6,827 bases of DNA from an uncultured Bacilli bacterium (GCA_947631895.1 CANRMU010000051.1:1-6827); one strand, 5' to 3'; positions 1 to 5,857 are shown, numbered from the stretch's first letter. Notes: a model not told the origin generated them from the sequence alone. Made by a program: numbers and translations.

Positions 1-870
1 ATCTTCTATATCATCCCCACGAGAAAGCATTTTTTTAGCTATTTCAATACTCTTAGATTTTCCACCTTGTTCAATTCCTTGTTCAATTCCTTGTTTAAGT
101 CCTTGTTTAAGTCCTTCCTCTTTACCATGAGCTAAACCATCATCATAAGCTCCTTCTCTAAGTAATTTATCACGGTCATAATACATCAAAACATCTAAGT
201 TATCTAAAACATAATTTACTTTTTTTCTAAATGCATTCATTAGTTCATCTCCTTCATATAACTTATTTAAAAATTCTTCATCATTACATACAAACATATA
301 CATTAATCTTTTTACAAAATCTTTTTCTTTTATAATATCATTATAACCCATCTTTCTTAAATGTTCAAGATTAACATTATAATATTTTATCTTTGTACCT
401 AATGGTAATCCTCTTTTTACTTCTCTCATTTCACTTTCATATATAAATTCATCATATCCATAATAATCAAAACCATCAATATTAATACTATATACTGCTT
501 TTATATTACCATAATATCCTTTATTTTTAATATCTTTTACATATAATAAACAAACATATGAAAAATTTTTATTTAATAATGATTGATAGTTATTATAATT
601 AAATTCAATTGAAAAATAAGCTTTATTGTTTTTATAAACTAAATCAGCTTCAGAATTAATATTATTTTTACTAAGCCCAATTTCTGGATAAACTATTTCA
701 AAATCTTTATCTAACTTTTTAACTGGTATTTCTAAAATAACACTTAATATTTTTAAAATCACTTTTTTTCCTAACTCTTCATCACTAGTAAATATTTTCT
801 TTACAATCTTATCATTTAATAAATAAAATTTTTCCACCTTTTTATTCTTTTTTTTAATATCGTTTTTCAT
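1..870 (-). CDS. Rpn/PD-(D/E)XK nuclease-family transposase-like protein (3' end off window)
   Basis: The reading frame is open for 290 codons from an ATG at 870-868 to the left edge, so the C-terminus is missing. It starts MKNDIKKKNKKVEKF. The putative nuclease core spans about residues 20-130. I read the catalytic motif as D76 (in SEADLVY) followed by E89 (in SIEFN), the D-x(12)-ExN/Q spacing of the PDDEXK_2 / Rpn family. The middle (about 160-245) is charged and helical. The tail from about 248 has four GxxQ units (GLKQ twice, GIEQ twice) and then SIEIAKKMLSRGDD, as in many Rpn-type proteins. Family knowledge: these are DNA endonucleases linked to RecA-independent recombination and, in some cases, phage defence; they are usually multicopy. 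The start has AGGAG about 12 nt upstream (883-887). An in-frame ATG at 882-880 directly abuts that site and is less likely. Family call is from motif reading, without a search. Confidence 0.75.
   Translation of the reverse strand, partial: MKNDIKKKNKKVEKFYLLNDKIVKKIFTSDEELGKKVILKILSVILEIPVKKLDKDFEIVYPEIGLSKNNINSEADLVYKNNKAYFSIEFNYNNYQSLLNKNFSYVCLLYVKDIKNKGYYGNIKAVYSINIDGFDYYGYDEFIYESEMREVKRGLPLGTKIKYYNVNLEHLRKMGYNDIIKEKDFVKRLMYMFVCNDEEFLNKLYEGDELMNAFRKKVNYVLDNLDVLMYYDRDKLLREGAYDDGLAHGKEEGLKQGLKQGIEQGIEQGGKSKSIEIAKKMLSRGDDIED
67..114. repeat. Four tandem 12-bp units encoding GxxQ repeats
   Basis: Two identical copies of ttgttcaattcc (67-90) are followed by two identical copies of ttgtttaagtcc (91-114). 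On the coding (minus) strand they encode GLKQ-GLKQ-GIEQ-GIEQ in the tail of the Rpn-like protein. The exact duplication within each pair suggests recent slippage or unequal recombination. A change in copy number keeps the frame. Confidence 0.9.
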
Positions 871-883
871 TAATTTTATCATC

Positions 884-964
884 TCCTCTCATCAATTTTG
901 TTGTATTAAAAAACGATTAATTAAAAAAAATCTTAGTATTACATAATACTCCTCCTCTCATCAA
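884..964 (-). repeat. Direct repeat of a Shine-Dalgarno-containing 13-mer
   Basis: TTGATGAGAGGAG (minus strand) occurs exactly at 896-884, where it supplies the ribosome binding site of the Rpn-like gene, and again at 964-952. The upstream copy is extended to GAGGAGGAG and is followed by ATG-TAA at 945-940, a start codon directly followed by a stop. The upstream copy could be a relic of a duplicated gene start or a small leader element. Confidence 0.6.
921..950 (-). terminator. Possible small attenuator-type hairpin with T-run
   Basis: On the minus strand AGTATTA-TG-TAATACT (950-935) is a perfect 7-bp inverted repeat with a 2-nt spacer, followed after four bases by eight consecutive T (930-923 region). 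It lies between the two Shine-Dalgarno repeats upstream of the Rpn-like gene, where it could act as a weak terminator or attenuator. The stem is almost entirely A-T and the tight loop would open, so it may also be chance in AT-rich DNA. Confidence 0.3.
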
Positions 965-979
965 AAGGTAATTCTAATT

Positions 980-1012
980 TACCCTTCTACCCATATATTA
1001 CCTATAAGGGTA
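980..1012. repeat. 7-bp inverted repeat TACCCTT/AAGGGTA
   Basis: Arms at 980-986 and 1006-1012 are exact reverse complements around a 19-nt spacer in the recO-Rpn intergenic region. The spacer also contains ACCC and ATTACC words. On the plus strand a T-rich run follows (1017-1029), but no plus-strand gene lies upstream that would need termination. Function unknown; an operator or leader-RNA stem are both possible. Confidence 0.35.
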
Positions 1013-1027
1013 TCGATTTCCTTTTTT

Positions 1028-1084
1028 TTCACAAAATAAAACCATAAAAAATTTTATTTACTAGTTAAACAAAATTTTTTATGG
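1028..1084 (-). terminator. Rho-independent terminator of the recO operon
   Basis: CCATAAAAAATTTT at 1042-1055 is matched exactly by its reverse complement at 1071-1084, a perfect 14-bp stem. Inside it, four more pairs (TTTA/TAAA) form after one mismatch. Read on the minus strand the stem is followed by TTTTATTTT (about 1040-1031). It begins 28 nt past the recO stop codon, the right place and orientation to end the vanZ-ybeY-era-yqzL-recO transcript. The stem has only two G-C pairs, which is in keeping with the base composition of this genome. Confidence 0.7.
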
Positions 1085-1111
1085 CATAATATATCGTATA
1101 TAAAAAGACTA

Positions 1112-1855
1112 CTATTCCATCATAGAGTCCTTTATCTTATCTAAAAACTTTTTACTTTTTAAATATAATCCTGTATATCTATCATAATAATCATTTAAAA
1201 ATTCATTTATATCATCTATTAAATTTTTAGATATATTAATATTATTAATACTTCTAATATCAATTAATTCATACATTCTTAATAATTTAATCATTTTTAA
1301 ATCTTTAATCGGTTCATTATAATAACAATCTCTACATAATAAACCCCCATCAATAATTGTCACAATATTTTTAGTACTTCCACATCTTAAACAAGAATCT
1401 AAATTTATTCCTACTCCTAAATAATTTAAATATTTAGTTTCTAAAATATTTGCCAAAACTATTGGATTAAGACCTTCATTTAATTTATAAACGGTATTTA
1501 TAAATAAATCATATATGTCTTTTTCATTACTTTCCCTATAAACTTGATTAGTTAAATCACATATATAAGTTAAATAAGAAATTTTAGTTAAATCTTGATG
1601 AATATTTTTAAATGGTTCAATAATATCAACATCACTTAAGATTGATAATTTATTTTCTTTATAATAAATATAAAAGAAACCATAAGTAAATTTCATAGTT
1701 AAAGCATGCAATTTATTTTTAATACTTTTTGCACCCTTAGCCATTAAACCTATGATTCCATATTCTTTTGTTAGAATATTAATAACCAAAGAAGATTCAC
1801 CATAATTAGTTGTATTTAATATAAATCCCTCTACTTTGGTTATCACATTTATCAC
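1112..1855 (-). CDS. recO: DNA repair protein RecO
   Basis: Cytoplasmic recombination mediator that, in the RecFOR pathway, helps load RecA onto SSB-coated single-stranded DNA and anneals complementary strands. The 247-aa product has the usual RecO length. The N-terminal OB-fold (about 1-80) shows the typical TKVEGFILNTTNYGESS opening and GLMAKGAKS. The helical C-terminal half carries a four-cysteine zinc site, C155-x2-C158 and C174-x2-C177 (in CLRCGS and CRDC). I take the GTG at 1855-1853 as the start: an AAAGGA sequence precedes it by about 5 nt and it overlaps the end of yqzL (ATGTGA), which implies translational coupling. A second in-frame GTG three codons later is the alternative. It is the last gene of the operon, ends in TAG and is followed by a terminator. 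Confidence 0.95.
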   Translation of the reverse strand: MINVITKVEGFILNTTNYGESSLVINILTKEYGIIGLMAKGAKSIKNKLHALTMKFTYGFFYIYYKENKLSILSDVDIIEPFKNIHQDLTKISYLTYICDLTNQVYRESNEKDIYDLFINTVYKLNEGLNPIVLANILETKYLNYLGVGINLDSCLRCGSTKNIVTIIDGGLLCRDCYYNEPIKDLKMIKLLRMYELIDIRSINNINISKNLIDDINEFLNDYYDRYTGLYLKSKKFLDKIKDSMME

Positions 1856-1932
1856 ATCTTTCCTTTATACTTTAAGTAATATTCAATTTTTCCAGTTTCT
1901 TTAAATAATTGCCATGCTTCTTTTTTATCCAT
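1852..1932 (-). CDS. yqzL: YqzL-family small protein
   Basis: A 26-codon gene fills most of the era-recO gap. It starts at ATG 1932-1930 after AGAAAGAAGGA (spacing about 5-6 nt) and ends at TGA 1854-1852, overlapping the recO GTG start. The product contains the pattern AWQLFKETGKIEYYLKYK, matching the W-x2-F-x2-TG-x-I-x2-YL signature I know from YqzL, the tiny protein encoded between era and recO in Bacillus subtilis. The B. subtilis protein is longer (about 47 aa), so this copy is reduced to the core motif. Molecular function is unknown for the family. Context suggests at least a role in coupling translation of recO to the upstream operon. Confidence 0.8.
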   Translation of the reverse strand: MDKKEAWQLFKETGKIEYYLKYKGKM

Positions 1933-1986
1933 AAATATCCTTCTTTCTAACATTATCATGTTAAGAAAAAGAAAAATTTATTCATT

Positions 1987-2877
1987 TTATTTTAAATTTA
2001 ATTCATCAAACCCTAAATCTTTTAATTGGGCTTCTTTTTCTCGCCAATTTTTAATAGTTTTAACATATAATTCTAAATAGACTTTTTTACCAATCATTTT
2101 TTCGATTTCATTACGAGCTGCAGTTCCAACCATTTTTAATCTTTCCCCCTTTTTACCAATAATAATTTTTTTAATCGAATCACGATCAACAATAATATCA
2201 ACACAGATAACTGCAACATTATCTTTTTCTTCAAATTTAGTTGTTATACAAGTAAGACTATGAGGAACTTCATCTTCACAAACCCATAAAAGTTTTTCTC
2301 TTACTAATTCACTAACCATAAAAGATTTAGAACTACTTGTAATCATATCATTATCAAAATAACGAACCGTATCAGTTAAATATTTTTTAATTACTTTAAT
2401 TAAATGATCAGTATTATCTTTCTTTAAGGCACTTAAAGGTACAATCTCGGCAAAAGGTAAATAATTTTGATATTCTTTGATCATCATTAATAAAGTTTCT
2501 CTGCTTATTAAATCAATTTTATTTAGTATTAAAAAGATTGGCACTTTACTTCTTTTTAAAGATTCCATAATAAACTTATCGCCACTACCAAGACCTTTAC
2601 TAGCATCAACAACAAATAAAATAACATCAACATCTTTAGTTAGAGAATAAGATTCTTTATTTAATATTCTTCCTAATTTAGAAGTCGGTTTATGAATACC
2701 TGGTGAATCTAAAAAAACAATTTGATAATTTTCTTCATTATATATTCCTTGAATAACATTTCTAGTTGTTTGGGCTTTATTTGATGTTATAGCTACTTTA
2801 TAATTTAAAAGCGAATTTAATAATGTTGATTTACCAACATTAGGTCTTCCAATAATACTTACAAAACCACTATGCAT
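1987..2877 (-). CDS. era: GTPase Era
   Basis: Essential ribosome-assembly GTPase that binds the 3' end of 16S rRNA and helps mature the 30S subunit. The 296-aa length is normal. GTPase motifs are clear: G1 GRPNVGKS (10-17), G2 region AQTTRN (35-40), G3 DSPG (57-60), G4 NKID (119-122) and G5 SAL (149-151). The C-terminal KH RNA-binding domain (about 200-290) has its GKKG loop at 241-244 and the conserved tail ELYVKTIKNWREKE. AGGAGG lies 5 nt before the ATG at 2877-2875 and partly overlaps the ybeY stop region. It is third in the operon, 10 nt downstream of ybeY, and is followed by yqzL after 54 nt. Confidence 0.98.
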   Translation of the reverse strand: MHSGFVSIIGRPNVGKSTLLNSLLNYKVAITSNKAQTTRNVIQGIYNEENYQIVFLDSPGIHKPTSKLGRILNKESYSLTKDVDVILFVVDASKGLGSGDKFIMESLKRSKVPIFLILNKIDLISRETLLMMIKEYQNYLPFAEIVPLSALKKDNTDHLIKVIKKYLTDTVRYFDNDMITSSSKSFMVSELVREKLLWVCEDEVPHSLTCITTKFEEKDNVAVICVDIIVDRDSIKKIIIGKKGERLKMVGTAARNEIEKMIGKKVYLELYVKTIKNWREKEAQLKDLGFDELNLK

Positions 2878-2887
2878 ATTTACCTCC

Positions 2888-3331
2888 TTATCTTTTTATA
2901 TTACAAATATTTAATATTTCATCTTGTTTTTGAAACATAATTTTTTCTTCTTCTACACTCTTAGTATGATCATATCCCAGTAAATGAAGTAACCCATGAA
3001 CACATAAGAATGATAACTCTCTTTTTTCACTATGATTATATTCACTAGCTTGTTTAATCATCTTGGGAATACATATATAAATATCTCCTAATATTTTAAT
3101 TGGATCATAAACACTTTCATTATCTAAAAACGCAAAAGAAATTACATCTGTTACTCTATCAATATGTCGATATAAGTTATTTAATTCTTTAATTTTTTCT
3201 TCATCAACAAAAATAACTGAAAAATAAGCATTCTCTACTTTTTCATAATCTAATGCTGTTTTTAAAACTTCATCTAAATAACTATAATCTTTATCATAAC
3301 CAAATTCATCATTAATATCAAAATCATTCAT
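2888..3331 (-). CDS. ybeY: Endoribonuclease YbeY (16S rRNA maturation / ribosome quality control)
   Basis: Zinc-dependent single-strand-specific endoribonuclease acting in 16S rRNA 3'-end maturation and ribosome quality control, functionally close to Era, its operon partner. The metal-binding signature H-x3-H-x5-H is present as HGLLHLLGYDH, and the upstream family region RHIDRVTDVISFAF is well conserved. I place the start at ATG 3331-3329 (MNDFDINDEFG), giving 147 aa, the usual family size. This ATG shares its A with the vanZ stop (TAATG) and follows AGGGTGG by 5 nt. The frame continues upstream to an ATG at 3397, but that 22-residue extension lies inside vanZ and is not family-like. The stop is 10 nt before era, whose ribosome binding site it nearly touches. 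Confidence 0.96.
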   Translation of the reverse strand: MNDFDINDEFGYDKDYSYLDEVLKTALDYEKVENAYFSVIFVDEEKIKELNNLYRHIDRVTDVISFAFLDNESVYDPIKILGDIYICIPKMIKQASEYNHSEKRELSFLCVHGLLHLLGYDHTKSVEEEKIMFQKQDEILNICNIKR

Positions 3332-3948
3332 TAAAACCACCCTAAACCTATAATCCTTGTAAAATAAATCATTAAAACAATAAATAGAATAATACAAATT
3401 ATATTATAAAATGTTGTACTATGAAAGAATTTTGGTAAATGTTTTGTTATAGCATTTAAAGATACATATAAAAGAAAACCTAAAATCGAACCAACAACAT
3501 TTAATAATATATCATCAATATCAAAACTTCTTCCAATATAATGTTGGACTATTTCTACCGTAAAAGAAGTTATAATACTTATAAAAAGAATATGATTTAC
3601 TTTTTTAGCTTTAACATAACTAGAAATAAAATAACCAAATGGTAAAAAGATTAAAATATTACCTAAAACATTCATATTAAAAGCATTACTTCCTATTTTA
3701 TAACGCATAATTTCCGTAAAAGGAATAATATTAATGCCACTTGATGTATTAAGTTCAGTATCAGTTAATAATTGAAATAATAACATAACATAAATAATAA
3801 ATACTAAATTTAAAAATTCTTTATAAAAAAGAAATTTTTCATGACCTACTTTAATAGCTGTTATTCTAATTGCCACTATAACAACTAGAAAAATAGTTAA
3901 CATTGGCCATATTTCTTTTAAAGTACTAGTTAAAATTTTCAATTCCAT
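3331..3948 (-). CDS. VanZ-like family membrane protein
   Basis: A 205-aa integral membrane protein with about five or six hydrophobic helices (roughly 14-33, 44-62, 93-111, 120-135, 145-166 and 180-200). VanZ family hallmarks are visible: NIIPF (73-77), GNILIFLPFGYF (96-107), and the acidic stretch TVEIVQHYIGRSFDIDDILLN split across 130-150, with E132, Q135, D143, D145, D146 and N150, then GSILGF. VanZ is named for low-level teicoplanin resistance; most family members are uncharacterised, and nothing here points to a glycopeptide resistance cluster. Translation begins at ATG 3948-3946 behind a weak GAAGTGA site. It opens the operon, with a promoter directly upstream, and its TAA overlaps the ybeY ATG. 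In many Firmicutes this position holds phoH, pgpH and dgkA, so its presence here is lineage-specific. Confidence 0.85.
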   Translation of the reverse strand: MELKILTSTLKEIWPMLTIFLVVIVAIRITAIKVGHEKFLFYKEFLNLVFIIYVMLLFQLLTDTELNTSSGINIIPFTEIMRYKIGSNAFNMNVLGNILIFLPFGYFISSYVKAKKVNHILFISIITSFTVEIVQHYIGRSFDIDDILLNVVGSILGFLLYVSLNAITKHLPKFFHSTTFYNIICIILFIVLMIYFTRIIGLGWF

Positions 3949-3981
3949 TAAAGCATCACTTCAATTCCTTTTTATAAACTT

Positions 3982-4010
3982 ATTTTACTATTAAAAGAAT
4001 AATATTTCAA
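3982..4010 (-). promoter_or_regulatory. Sigma-A type promoter for vanZ-ybeY-era-yqzL-recO
   Basis: In the gap between yqfD and the VanZ-like gene the minus strand reads TTGAAA (4010-4005), a 17-nt spacer, and TAAAAT (3987-3982). Each box matches the TTGACA/TATAAT consensus at five of six positions with ideal spacing. Initiation would be expected near 3975, about 27 nt before the VanZ-like start. This would let the housekeeping genes be expressed independently of the sporulation-type genes upstream. Confidence 0.6.
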
Positions 4011-4011
4011 A

Positions 4012-5130
4012 TTAAAATGATTGTTGTTCTCCAATTTGTTCTAATAAGGCTAAAAAATATACTACTTCTAAAGAATTTTCTAACTTATTAGTTTGTAAAA
4101 CTTTTTTATTAATAATATATTCATTATCACTTAATATCTGACTAACTTTCTCATTTACTAACCTTTCTGCTTCATTATTTAATTCTTCATCAGTATACGC
4201 TATTTCTTTTTTAATAATTTCTTTTTCTTTAACAAAAGAAAAACTAGTATTAAATAATTTAAATAATGGATATGTTTCAATATTATAATCTTTTAAACTA
4301 CATCTAAATATTAAATTATCATAATTATTATTTTTAACTTTTAAATTATATCTTACTTTACCAGTTAAAATATTTTCTTCTCTAACAAGAGGTACTTTAA
4401 TTGTTGCTTTATACCATACTTCAGCATATACTTTTCCAGTTGCACACACAACACTCTTTACTTCTTCATCTTTCATTAAAGTTCCTGATATTAAAATATC
4501 TCCCTTTTTAACATAATCATTAGTTTTAACTAAAGCCTCTCCTTTACTATAAATTAATTTTTTAACTAAACCATCTTTAATAGCCACAATATTACAAGAG
4601 GTTTTAACACTTTCTTTCTCATGAATTTTTCTTTCTTCTACTCTAACAATATAATTCATACCCTTTACTTCAATTTCTAACCATTCTAATTTAGTAGGAT
4701 ATTCATTTAAAATACTTTCTTTAATTTCTTCAATTTCTTTAAAACTTTTCTTCCAAGTATTTTTCTTAATCCCTTTCTTTTCTAACGCAACAGAAAGTAA
4801 ATCTCTGATTTCTTTATTAGAATGAACAATACTAACATTTACAATTACATGTGTAAGTAAAACAAAAATAATAAGACCAATTATTAAAGATACAATAAAA
4901 ATAAAATACTTTTTAAAATATTTTTTAATTTTTGGTATACCTGTTTCATCTACAACTTTTACTTTACTATAACTTACTTTTTTTAATAATTTTTGATCTT
5001 CACTTTTAATTTTAAAATAAAAATATTTTTGATCTTCATTAGAATCATATATAAATAATTTATTTTTATAACACTTTAATAATAAACGATTTTTCTCACT
5101 TAATTTAACTTTTAACCATAAATAATTCAT
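4012..5130 (-). CDS. yqfD: Sporulation protein YqfD
   Basis: A 372-aa single-pass membrane protein of the YqfD family (stage IV sporulation type). The N-terminal cytoplasmic part (1-75) begins MNYLWLKVKL and is lysine-rich. One strong transmembrane segment lies at about 74-97 (FIFIVSLIIGLIIFVLL). The large remaining part is expected outside the membrane and includes family-typical stretches such as LEWLEIEVKGMNYIVRVEER, then CNIVAIKDGLVKKLIYSKGE and VKKGDILISG. In B. subtilis yqfC-yqfD belong to the sigma-E regulon of the mother cell; the biochemical role is not firmly known. The ATG overlaps the yqfC stop (ATGA), so translation is coupled. The partner phoH, usually next downstream, is absent. 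Confidence 0.9.
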   Translation of the reverse strand: MNYLWLKVKLSEKNRLLLKCYKNKLFIYDSNEDQKYFYFKIKSEDQKLLKKVSYSKVKVVDETGIPKIKKYFKKYFIFIVSLIIGLIIFVLLTHVIVNVSIVHSNKEIRDLLSVALEKKGIKKNTWKKSFKEIEEIKESILNEYPTKLEWLEIEVKGMNYIVRVEERKIHEKESVKTSCNIVAIKDGLVKKLIYSKGEALVKTNDYVKKGDILISGTLMKDEEVKSVVCATGKVYAEVWYKATIKVPLVREENILTGKVRYNLKVKNNNYDNLIFRCSLKDYNIETYPLFKLFNTSFSFVKEKEIIKKEIAYTDEELNNEAERLVNEKVSQILSDNEYIINKKVLQTNKLENSLEVVYFLALLEQIGEQQSF

Positions 5131-5369
5131 GAGATAAACCTCATTTCTAAAACTTTACCACTAGCTAAAATTTCATTCTTAGTAAGTTTTAAAATCCGAA
5201 AATCAGAACCTTTAACTATTAATTTAAATTTTTCTAATTGTAAACTTATTTCTTCTTCATTTAATACTAAAATATCAATAAATTCATAAACATGAAGATA
5301 TTTATCATAGATATCTATAAAATATTCTTGATCCATTAAAAAACTTTTAATATTTTTATATAGATGCAT
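5127..5369 (-). CDS. yqfC: Sporulation protein YqfC (YabP/YqfC family)
   Basis: A small 80-aa protein. The patterns YLHVYEFIDILVLNEEEI followed by FKLIVKGSDFRILKL and the ending EILASGKVLEMRFI fit the YabP/YqfC beta-rich family, which includes spore-coat and sporulation proteins. I choose ATG 5369-5367 because AGGTG (5379-5375) precedes it by 5 nt. The frame extends five codons to a TTG at 5384 with no ribosome binding site. The stop overlaps the yqfD start by four bases. With yqfD it forms a two-gene unit isolated from the upstream fragment by a terminator. Its presence suggests a spore-forming ancestor or host. Confidence 0.85.
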   Translation of the reverse strand: MHLYKNIKSFLMDQEYFIDIYDKYLHVYEFIDILVLNEEEISLQLEKFKLIVKGSDFRILKLTKNEILASGKVLEMRFIS

Positions 5370-5385
5370 AATATCACCTATCAAA

Positions 5386-5393
5386 ATTATATG
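5386..5393 (-). promoter_or_regulatory. Candidate -10 box of the yqfCD promoter (CATATAAT)
   Basis: CATATAAT on the minus strand resembles the sigma-E -10 consensus CATACAAT (seven of eight) and also contains a sigma-A TATAAT. No convincing -35 box sits at the proper distance: TTATA about 15 nt upstream is weak. The box lies only 16 nt before the ATG, so the leader would be very short. A second TATAAT occurs further upstream near 5407-5412, also without a good -35. Confidence 0.3.
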
Positions 5394-5436
5394 TTTAAGA
5401 AGAAAAATTATAAATTGATGAATAATTTAAAACATC

Positions 5437-5462
5437 AAAAAAGCATACAAATTTTTGTATAC
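5437..5462 (-). terminator. Rho-independent terminator after the DGR-like cassette
   Basis: On the minus strand GTATACAAA-AA-TTTGTATGC (5462-5443) forms a 9-bp stem, counting one G-U wobble, followed directly by six T (5442-5437). It lies between the stop codon of the truncated cassette and yqfC, so it separates transcription of the accessory region from the yqfCD unit. Confidence 0.75.
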
Positions 5463-5485
5463 TTTAGTAAACAAACCCAAATGGG

Positions 5486-5517
5486 GGTCCGGGACGACAA
5501 TCGCCGTCCAACGGACC
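5486..5517 (-). repeat. GC-rich hairpin directly after the cassette stop codon
   Basis: Plus-strand GGTCCG (5486-5491) pairs with CGGACC (5512-5517), and GGACG (5492-5496) pairs with CGTCC (5505-5509). The result is an 11-bp stem with a 2-nt bulge (5510-5511) and an 8-nt loop. It begins one base past the stop codon at 5519. A T-run does not follow immediately, so it is not itself a classical terminator. DGR targets often carry a short hairpin or cruciform just downstream of the variable region that enhances retrohoming; this is my preferred reading, by analogy. Confidence 0.6.
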
Positions 5518-5518
5518 A

Positions 5519-5857
5519 TTAACTCGCGATTTGAAGCTGGAACGGTTGTTCCATTGTACCATCACCGCTTATTATCTTCGTTTTCGATGTCAGATAACCG
5601 ACCGGCCACACCCCATTCGCGCTGTAGACGCTGCGGCTGCGGACATACCCAGACGAAACCACAAGGAACGCAAGGTCGGAGGTAGAGGAATACGGCGAAA
5701 GAGTCCATAAATATCCACTATTGGGCTTCAACCAATTTGTTCCACCGCATTCACTATTATAATTTCCACTTGTGCTATCCCAATTAAGTAATTCTTTTAC
5801 AAAACACTTTTCTCTTCCTATACTTCCTCCGTTTGTTGCGTATCCATAATCGCTTGA
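5519..5857 (-). pseudogene. Truncated C-terminal domain of a DGR-type variable surface protein
   Basis: An open frame of 112 codons follows an in-frame TAA at 5860-5858 and ends at TAA 5521-5519. It has no plausible start: no ATG in frame, and a TTG at 5731 lies inside the conserved domain. The protein begins SSDYGYATNGGSIGR and continues through a CFVKELLNWDS stretch and GYLWTLSPYS, with NGVWPVGYLTSKTKI and GDGTMEQPFQLQIAS near the end. From memory of gut low-GC Firmicutes, this layout matches the end of variable proteins with a C-type-lectin-like (DUF6273-like) domain, which usually read GVRPVVYL and GDGT-x2-NP. The 5' part of the gene is missing and its position is taken by the recombinase gene. 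Base composition is sharply GC-richer than every neighbour from about 5712 to 5475. Confidence 0.65.
5591..5704 (-). other. Putative DGR variable region (VR)
   Basis: Between TGG ACT CTT TCG CCG and TAT CTG the coding strand has 26 codons (5692-5615), of which 21 end in C or T. They include a run TAT GTC CGC AGC CGC AGC and then GTC TAC AGC. This is the pattern produced when AAC/AAT-type codons of a DGR template repeat are randomised at adenines: NNC codons giving Y, V, R, S, D, F and L at successive sites. The 3' side is G/C-rich (5614-5597), as expected for an initiation-of-mutagenic-homing sequence. No template repeat or reverse transcriptase is in the window, so boundaries are approximate. 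Confidence 0.5.

Noticed and set aside
67..114. Tandem repeats as a possible CRISPR array
   Set aside because: Units are 12 bp, contiguous, without spacers, and encode an in-frame GxxQ repeat.
3332..3397. N-terminal extension of YbeY to the ATG at 3397
   Set aside because: It would overlap the VanZ-like gene by 67 bp and adds non-family residues, while the ATG at 3331 has a ribosome binding site and a TAATG overlap typical of coupled genes.
1852..5130. Mycoplasma-type code with TGA as tryptophan
   Set aside because: Tryptophan is TGG throughout, and TGA serves as stop for yqzL and for yqfC in its ATGA overlap with yqfD.
5455..5685. Plus-strand 76-codon open frame across the GC-rich island
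   Set aside because: It is the antisense of the cassette, has no ribosome binding site and reads as a low-complexity cysteine/arginine-rich product; the minus strand has clear family motifs.
5519..5731. A complete 70-aa protein starting at the TTG at 5731
   Set aside because: The same frame continues upstream with conserved motif residues (SDYGYAT, NWD, GGTNW), so the TTG codon is internal; the segment is part of a longer truncated gene.
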